Shown piece by piece: positions 59,000 through 64,000 of a DNA stretch of 64,000 nucleotides. The DNA lies in the NCBI GenBank assembly GCA_041166025.1, contig JBEAMJ010000037.1, positions 1 to 64,000 of the forward strand, read 5' to 3'. Both the position numbers and the translations under genes were made by a program. A model generated the notes under the pieces. The model was not told where the DNA came from, made no database searches, and saw only the letters and a program-made list of their open reading frames with translations. Numbering within the stretch: the stretch's first letter is position 1; every line of letters begins with the position of its first letter. The stretch is from UBA7672 sp041166025 (GTDB lineage Bacteria; Pseudomonadota; Alphaproteobacteria; Caulobacterales; Hyphomonadaceae).

Positions 59000-59878
59000 A
59001 TGGACCAAGGGTCGGGCAAGCTTCCGATTATCGCATGCGTGCGCGAAGCATGGCTTTTCCTGCGCGATCACTGGCGCATATTCATTCCGGGCGCCATCGT
59101 CGCAGCTCTGGTGTCGCAAGTCGGTTTCGCACTGATGGGAACATCGAGCAGCGGGGATCCGGGTGCAGGGCTGACAAACGTTTTTGGCTACATGGCGGCG
59201 ATGTTGCCTGCTCTGTTAGCCAGTGTGATGTTCACGGCAACTGTCCTCCGCAAATGTATTCGGAATGTGTTTCTTGGGCCGGCGGGTCTGGGTTTCGGAG
59301 CGGATGAACTTCGCCTGCTTGCGATCGTGGCCGCCTTCGCCTGCATGCTCATTCCTCTGGGCACGCTCGTCGTCGTCATCGTCACGGCAACGGTCTTCTC
59401 GCGCCTCGCTGAAAGCGAGGGCGAACTTGCGGCGTTGATGCAGGACCAGGAAGCCATGAGCGAGGCCTTGGCCAGCGCGCTTGGACCGGCCGGCTCGATC
59501 GCTTTTTCTCTGTTAATGCTTCTGTTGTTTGTTGCGGCGATCTACTTCTTCACGCGCCTGTTCATGGTCAACGCGGCGACGTTGGGCGAGCGGCGGGTTG
59601 TCATGTTCCAGACTTGGAGCTGGTCGCGCGGCAACATCCTGAACATGGCCGCCGCGGTGTTGCTGACCTGGCTGCCGGCTTACCTTATCGACAGCCTTGT
59701 CCTGGAATTCGGCTTCGCGATCATACGTCCCCTCGCCACCGAGGCCAACGCCGGCATCGTAATGGTCGGCTTCAACGCAGTCGTGACCTTCGTGGCGCTG
59801 CTGGTGGGAATCCCGTCCATCGTGCTGGGGGCCATCTTCTACAGAGGGCTGCGGCCAGCCGACTTCGTGGCGAAGTAG
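59000..59878 (+). CDS. Polytopic inner-membrane protein of unknown function
   Basis: The 292-residue product has about six membrane helices (near 28-46, 64-85, 108-133, 168-192, 210-235 and 255-285) with an amphipathic cytosolic loop around 135-160 (LAESEGELAALMQDQEAMSE). The layout resembles the membrane domains of glycerophosphodiester phosphodiesterases, but no catalytic part is present. GGAGG stands before ATG 59000. It converges with uvrA with six bases between the stops. Confidence 0.65.
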   Translation: MDQGSGKLPIIACVREAWLFLRDHWRIFIPGAIVAALVSQVGFALMGTSSSGDPGAGLTNVFGYMAAMLPALLASVMFTATVLRKCIRNVFLGPAGLGFGADELRLLAIVAAFACMLIPLGTLVVVIVTATVFSRLAESEGELAALMQDQEAMSEALASALGPAGSIAFSLLMLLLFVAAIYFFTRLFMVNAATLGERRVVMFQTWSWSRGNILNMAAAVLLTWLPAYLIDSLVLEFGFAIIRPLATEANAGIVMVGFNAVVTFVALLVGIPSIVLGAIFYRGLRPADFVAK

Positions 59879-59884
59879 TTTAGA

Positions 59885-62842
59885 CTACTCGGCCGCTTGT
59901 TGCGTCGCCTTCCTTCCCTTCGGCGACGCCTTGGTTGCCGCGGGCCGCGCTTTTGCGCGTTTGGCCTGACGATCGCGACGCTCAGCCTGCCGCCGAAACG
60001 TCTCCACGAGATACTTGCCGGTCCAGCTCTTCTTGTTCTTGGCGACGTCCTCCGGAGGGCCGGTGGCGATGACTTCGCCCCCGCCGTCGCCGCCGTCGGG
60101 GCCCATGTCGACGATCCAGTCGGCAACCTTGATTACGTCCAGGTTATGTTCGATCACGACCACGCTGTTTCCAGCGTCAACGAGTTCCTGGAGCACTTCC
60201 ATGAGCGTGCGGACATCGTCGAAGTGCAGGCCTGTGGTGGGTTCGTCGAGAATATACATTGTGCGGCCAGTGGCGCGCCGCGATAGTTCCTTGGCGAGCT
60301 TGACGCGCTGGGCCTCCCCGCCCGAGAGCGTCGTCGCCTGTTGGCCGACCTTGACATATCCGAGACCGACGCGGGCGAGCGTTTCCATCTTGGACCTTAT
60401 GCTGGGAACGGCGCCGAAGAAGATGCGCGCTTCCTCAACGGTCATGTCGAGCACGTCCGCAATCGACTTGCCCTTGTAGAGCACTTCCAGCGTCTCCCGG
60501 TTATAGCGTTTGCCCTTGCAGACATCACAGGTGACGTAGACGTCCGGCAGGAAGTGCATCTCGATCTTGACGACGCCGTCGCCCTGGCAGGCTTCGCAAC
60601 GGCCGCCCTTCACGTTGAAGGAAAAACGGCCGGCCTGATAGCCGCGCGCCTTGGCTTCAGGGAGGCCAGTGTACCAGTCGCGGATGGGCCCGAAGGCGCC
60701 GGTGTAGGTGGCCGGATTGGAGCGCGGCGTGCGGCCGATTGGCGACTGATCGATGTCGATGATCTTGTCGAGGTGTTCGACGCCCTCGATCTTCTGGTGG
60801 GGGGCCGGGCTGTCGCTGGCCCCGTTGAGGCGGCGGGCAAGAGCCTTGTAGAGCGTCTCGATCACGAGGGTTGATTTCCCGCCGCCGGAGACACCGGTGA
60901 TACAGGTGAAGACGCCAAGCGGGATCTCGGCGGTGACGTTCTTCAGGTTGTTACCCGTCGCGCCGATAACGCGGATCATCTTTTTGCTGTCGATCCAGCG
61001 GCGTTTTTCCGGGATAGCGATCTCTTCTTCGCCAGACAGGTACTTGCCCGTGATGGAGTTGGCGTTCTCCATCAGGTCCCCAGACCTGCCGAAACCGATA
61101 ACCTCGCCGCCATGGATGCCGGCACGCGGCCCCATATCGATGACATGGTCCGCCGCGAGGATCGCGTCCTCATCGTGCTCGACGACGAGCACGGAATTGC
61201 CGAGATCGCGCAGCCGCTTCAGGGTTTCGAGCAGACGCTCGTTGTCGCGTTGGTGCAGGCCGATCGACGGCTCGTCGAGGACGTAGAGCACGCCGGACAG
61301 TCCCGACCCGATCTGCGAGGCGAGGCGGATCCGTTGGCTCTCGCCGCCTGACAGGGTTCCCGATGCACGCGAGAGCGTGAGGTAGTCCAGGCCGACATCG
61401 TTGAGGAATTGCAAGCGATCGCGGATCTCCTTGAGGATGCGGACGGCTATCTCGTTCTGCTTCTTCGACAGTTTCTTCGGCAGCGCCTCGAACCAGTCGC
61501 GTGCAGCGCGGATCGACAAACCCGCTGAGTCCGAGATCGTATAGTTGTTGATCTTCACGCTTAGCGCTTCGGGCCGCAAGCGCTCGCCGAGGCAGGCGGG
61601 GCAGGGGGCCGCCGACTGGTAACGGCCGATCTCCTCACGCATCCAGGCGCTGTCTGTCTCGCGGAAGCGGCGCTCGAGATTGCCGACGACCCCTTCGAAC
61701 GGCTTGGTGACTTCGTAGCGGCGCATGCCGTCGTCGAACACGAAATCGACTTCTTCCTGGCCGGTCCCGTTGAGAATAACTTCGCGTGCTCGTTCGGGGA
61801 GCTTTGACCACGCGACGTCGAGTGAGAACTTGTACTTCCTCGCCAAAGCTTTCAGCGTCTGCTCCTGGAGCGGTGAGGCCGACTTGCCCCACGGAGCGAT
61901 GGCGCCGTCGCTAAGGCTCTTGTCGGTCTCGGGAACAACCAGCGCCGGATCGATCTTGAGCTGCTCGCCAAGGCCATCGCACGCCGGACATGCGCCGAAC
62001 GGGTTGTTGAACGAGAACAGGCGCGGCTCGATTTCGGGGATAGTGAAGCCTGACACCGGGCAGGCAAACTTTGCGGAGAAGGTGACGCGCTTCGGCTCCT
62101 TTGTTTCTGGATCCTTCTCAGCGAATTCGGCGACGGCAATTCCATCTGCCAAACCCAGCGCCGCTTCGAAACTTTCTGCGAGGCGCTGTTCAAGGCCCGC
62201 GCGTATGATGATGCGGTCCACGACCACGTCGATGTCGTGCTTCAGCTTCTTGTCAAGTTTGGGCGGATCTTCGAGTTCGTAATACTCGCCATCGACCTTC
62301 ACGCGGGCGAAGCCACGCTTCAGCAGTTCAGCAAATTCCTTGCGATACTCACCCTTGCGGCCGCGGATCATCGGGGCGAGCAAATGGAACTTGGCGCCGT
62401 CCCCGAAGGCCATCGCCTTGTCGACCATCTGCGAGACTGTCTGGCTTTCGATGGGAAGGCCGGTGACCGGTGAGTAGGGCACGCCGACGCGCGCCCAAAG
62501 TAGGCGCATGTAGTCGTAGACTTCGGTGACCGTGCCGACGGTTGAGCGGGGATTACGCGAGGTGGTTTTCTGCTCGATCGAGATCGCTGGTGACAAGCCT
62601 TCGATGCGCTCCACGTCGGGCTTCTGCATCAGTTCGAGGAACTGGCGCGCGTAGGCCGACAGTGATTCCACATAGCGCCGCTGGCCTTCGGCATAGATCG
62701 TATCGAAAGCGAGCGAAGATTTGCCCGACCCAGAAAGCCCGGTGATCACCACGAGCTGGTTACGCGGAATATCGACGTCGATATTCTTGAGATTGTGCTC
62801 GCGCGCGCCGCGCACGCGGATGGCGTTTGGCTCGGATGACAT
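59885..62842 (-). CDS. uvrA: Excinuclease ABC subunit A
   Basis: UvrA scans DNA for bulky damage and loads UvrB. The 985-residue protein has two ABC ATPase modules with Walker A GLSGSGKSS (N-terminal, about 33-41) and GVSGGGKST (about 655-663). Paired LSGGESQRI and LSGGEAQRV signatures and zinc-finger cysteines (CPACxG and CEACxGDG/CDVCKGK) are also present. The tail is Lys/Arg/Ala-rich. I chose ATG 62842 (SSEPNAIRVRGAREHNLKN start). The frame extends upstream past the operator without family similarity. A LexA box lies 72-86 bases upstream. Confidence 0.98.
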   Translation of the reverse strand: MSSEPNAIRVRGAREHNLKNIDVDIPRNQLVVITGLSGSGKSSLAFDTIYAEGQRRYVESLSAYARQFLELMQKPDVERIEGLSPAISIEQKTTSRNPRSTVGTVTEVYDYMRLLWARVGVPYSPVTGLPIESQTVSQMVDKAMAFGDGAKFHLLAPMIRGRKGEYRKEFAELLKRGFARVKVDGEYYELEDPPKLDKKLKHDIDVVVDRIIIRAGLEQRLAESFEAALGLADGIAVAEFAEKDPETKEPKRVTFSAKFACPVSGFTIPEIEPRLFSFNNPFGACPACDGLGEQLKIDPALVVPETDKSLSDGAIAPWGKSASPLQEQTLKALARKYKFSLDVAWSKLPERAREVILNGTGQEEVDFVFDDGMRRYEVTKPFEGVVGNLERRFRETDSAWMREEIGRYQSAAPCPACLGERLRPEALSVKINNYTISDSAGLSIRAARDWFEALPKKLSKKQNEIAVRILKEIRDRLQFLNDVGLDYLTLSRASGTLSGGESQRIRLASQIGSGLSGVLYVLDEPSIGLHQRDNERLLETLKRLRDLGNSVLVVEHDEDAILAADHVIDMGPRAGIHGGEVIGFGRSGDLMENANSITGKYLSGEEEIAIPEKRRWIDSKKMIRVIGATGNNLKNVTAEIPLGVFTCITGVSGGGKSTLVIETLYKALARRLNGASDSPAPHQKIEGVEHLDKIIDIDQSPIGRTPRSNPATYTGAFGPIRDWYTGLPEAKARGYQAGRFSFNVKGGRCEACQGDGVVKIEMHFLPDVYVTCDVCKGKRYNRETLEVLYKGKSIADVLDMTVEEARIFFGAVPSIRSKMETLARVGLGYVKVGQQATTLSGGEAQRVKLAKELSRRATGRTMYILDEPTTGLHFDDVRTLMEVLQELVDAGNSVVVIEHNLDVIKVADWIVDMGPDGGDGGGEVIATGPPEDVAKNKKSWTGKYLVETFRRQAERRDRQAKRAKARPAATKASPKGRKATQQAAE

Positions 62843-62913
62843 GGCTGAACCCAGGGGCATTCGTTCCGACCGTCTTTGCCTGCGGAGGAGAGGTGAGCCG
62901 ACTAACCGGCCGC

Positions 62914-62928
62914 GAACATAAGCGGAAC
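62914..62928 (-). promoter_or_regulatory. LexA operator (SOS box) of uvrA
   Basis: The + strand reads GAAC-ATAAGCG-GAAC, an exact GAAC-N7-GAAC site. It lies between the uvrA start (62842) and the membrane-protein gene upstream (ending 63013). Both are on the - strand, so it most likely controls uvrA alone. Confidence 0.88.
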
Positions 62929-63012
62929 GCGTTTGATTGTCGCCCCCCAACCCAAACCGAGTCGGGGCGGGATATTGATCCACGCGCCGGAGGCGGCAAC
63001 CGAAGCGGTGGA

Positions 63013-63782
63013 TTACTGCTGACGGGGCTGTGTCAGCAACGGCGTCCGGTGTGTTCCACCCCAGACAGCCATGGCGAGCAAGATGAGGGCGGAGGCAGCC
63101 GCTAACCCCGCGATTATCGGGCAATCGGCCTGTTCCGCAACCATGACCGCGACCAACCCCCAGGCGATTGGCAGGGGATAGACCCAGTTCTTTACAAAAA
63201 AAGACATGCCCCCCCGAGGAGCAGCACAATCACGAGCCCGGCCGCTGCCCAGACCGGGGCCGTCGGTTCGGTGATCACGCCAACGCCGGTCAGCACTGTG
63301 AGCGTGTTGATTGCGGACGCGATCGTGAGCCAGCCGGCCAGCAAGGACAGGGGCGCAGCGATCAGCCAGAACTCTGCAGCGGTTTGCACAGGGTAGCGCT
63401 TGGCGAGGGGAATGCAGAGCGAAGCTGCGGCCAGGGTAATGATGGCAACGGTCGCCCATTTGGCATCGAGAGTCGCAGCCAGCAGCCACGCGCCACACCC
63501 CGCCATCGCGATGACAGAGGGCCAGCCGAGCAGCCTCAGGCCCGGCGTCTCACGGGTCGAGGGCAGGGCCTGGTAGGCGGCGTAGCCGAGGAGTCCGAGA
63601 TAGATCAGGCTCCAGATCGAGAAGGCATAGCCAGCGGCCTCCAACGTCTGCTCGCCATCGTTGACCAGGTTGGTCTGACCCACGGCGATCGTTCCTGTCA
63701 GCCATTGGACAATCGGCATGCCGACGGCGAACATCGCAGCGGCGAGGATTGCGCTGGTGCGGATCAAGGGTTTGGGTTGCAT
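63013..63782 (-). pseudogene. Polytopic membrane protein gene with an apparent -1/+1 frameshift
   Basis: From ATG 63782 a frame encodes about 196 residues with roughly six membrane helices (GYAFSIWSLIYLGLLGYAAY is typical). It stops at TAA 63194-63192 right after VIVLLLGGACLFL. The other frame then encodes MSFFVKNWVYPLPIAWGLV and another helix to 63013, clearly the continuation. The break falls at a run of seven G (- strand, 63215-63209) followed by seven T. Eight G would restore the frame, giving about 256 residues. It is a TspO-like or other Trp-rich small-sensor type by look only. Confidence 0.65.
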
Positions 63783-63908
63783 AGGCGCTTTACGTCAGCG
63801 CGGGTCCCCCGGACCACAACGGCGACCTCATGCCTACGTTCCCGATTTCTCCGCACCTGGCGCCACGAGATCTGTTGAACGTGCGCGAATCCCCGACTAG
63901 GAGGCCGC

Positions 63909-64000
63909 ATGCCAAAGTTTCGCTCCGACAGCCGCCCTTTTCGCATCGGCAAGGCCCGCACCGGGCTGGGTCTGTTCGCCACGCAGGTGATCCCGAAGGG
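63909..64000 (+). CDS. Start of a probable SET-domain protein (partial)
   Basis: The window ends after 30 codons. The peptide begins MPKFRSDSRPFRIGKARTG and continues with LGLFATQVIPKG. The latter matches the first strand of SET domains (a GxGLFAxxxIxKG pattern), as in small bacterial SET proteins of protein-lysine methyltransferase type. TAGGAGG lies directly upstream of ATG 63909. The catalytic NH and Tyr motifs would lie outside the window, so the call is provisional. Confidence 0.55.
   Translation, partial: MPKFRSDSRPFRIGKARTGLGLFATQVIPK

Noticed and set aside
1..64000. CRISPR arrays, tRNA or rRNA genes, insertion sequences
   Set aside because: No regularly spaced direct repeats, no tRNA-like T-loop and acceptor pairing, and no transposase motif were found by eye on either strand.

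Overview
The window is a GC-rich alphaproteobacterial chromosome segment, almost entirely protein-coding. Three things point to this class: the gene order rpsB-tsf-pyrH-frr-uppS-cdsA-dxr-rseP-bamA-skp-lpxD-lpxA-lpxI-lpxB followed by gltA/gltX/lexA/trpCDGE/ppiD/tpiA/secG/pyrG/eno/ftsB/pdhABC/lpd; the direct-repeat LexA operator GAAC-N7-GAAC, seen in front of three genes; and a TipF-like c-di-GMP receptor. A Caulobacterales/Hyphomonadaceae-type organism is my best guess, but genus cannot be read from the sequence. I found no rRNA, tRNA, CRISPR array, transposase or phage gene.

Region 1 (1-15.4 kb, + strand): the end of a probable dnaE, a structured 750-base gap, then one long run for translation (rpsB, tsf, frr), UMP kinase, undecaprenyl-PP and CDP-DAG synthesis, DXP reductoisomerase, site-2 protease, outer-membrane assembly (bamA, skp) and lipid A synthesis. 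fabZ, usually between lpxD and lpxA, is missing. Region 2 (15.4-25.1 kb, - strand): gltA, gltX, lexA with its SOS box, and a tightly overlapping ppiD-trpE-trpG-trpD-trpC operon. comEC, often found between gltX and lexA, is absent. Region 3 (25.3-39.8 kb, mostly +): tpiA, secG, pyrG, rpmF, eno, a periplasmic cyclophilin, SOS-controlled ssb, a JmjC/cupin-like protein on the - strand, ftsB, and the pyruvate dehydrogenase operon with four extra small genes inside it.

Region 4 (39.8-47.6 kb) is accessory: a TIR-domain gene interrupted by one in-frame TGA, a five-gene - strand cluster (serine hydrolase, small membrane protein, SDR, SRPBCC, msrB), a GmrSD-like DUF262/DUF1524 nuclease, an FAH-family hydrolase, and a membrane-anchored metallo-beta-lactamase-fold protein whose metal ligands are gone. 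Region 5 (47.6-64 kb): a REP-like palindrome, a TipF-like EAL protein, a HAD hydrolase, a TauD-type dioxygenase, a stand-alone EAL phosphodiesterase, sodB with a strong terminator, an NDUFAF6-like protein, DUF6498 and DUF1353 proteins, trmFO, two tandem paralogous secreted proteins with TonB-like C-termini, a membrane protein, uvrA with its own SOS box, a frameshifted membrane-protein gene and the start of a SET-domain gene.

The most interesting items are the TIR gene with a single nonsense codon, the two proteins that keep a fold but have lost its metal site (MBL-like and JmjC-like), the small genes translationally coupled inside the pdh operon, the separation of ssb and uvrA with an SOS box kept at each, and the structured non-coding stretch before rpsB.
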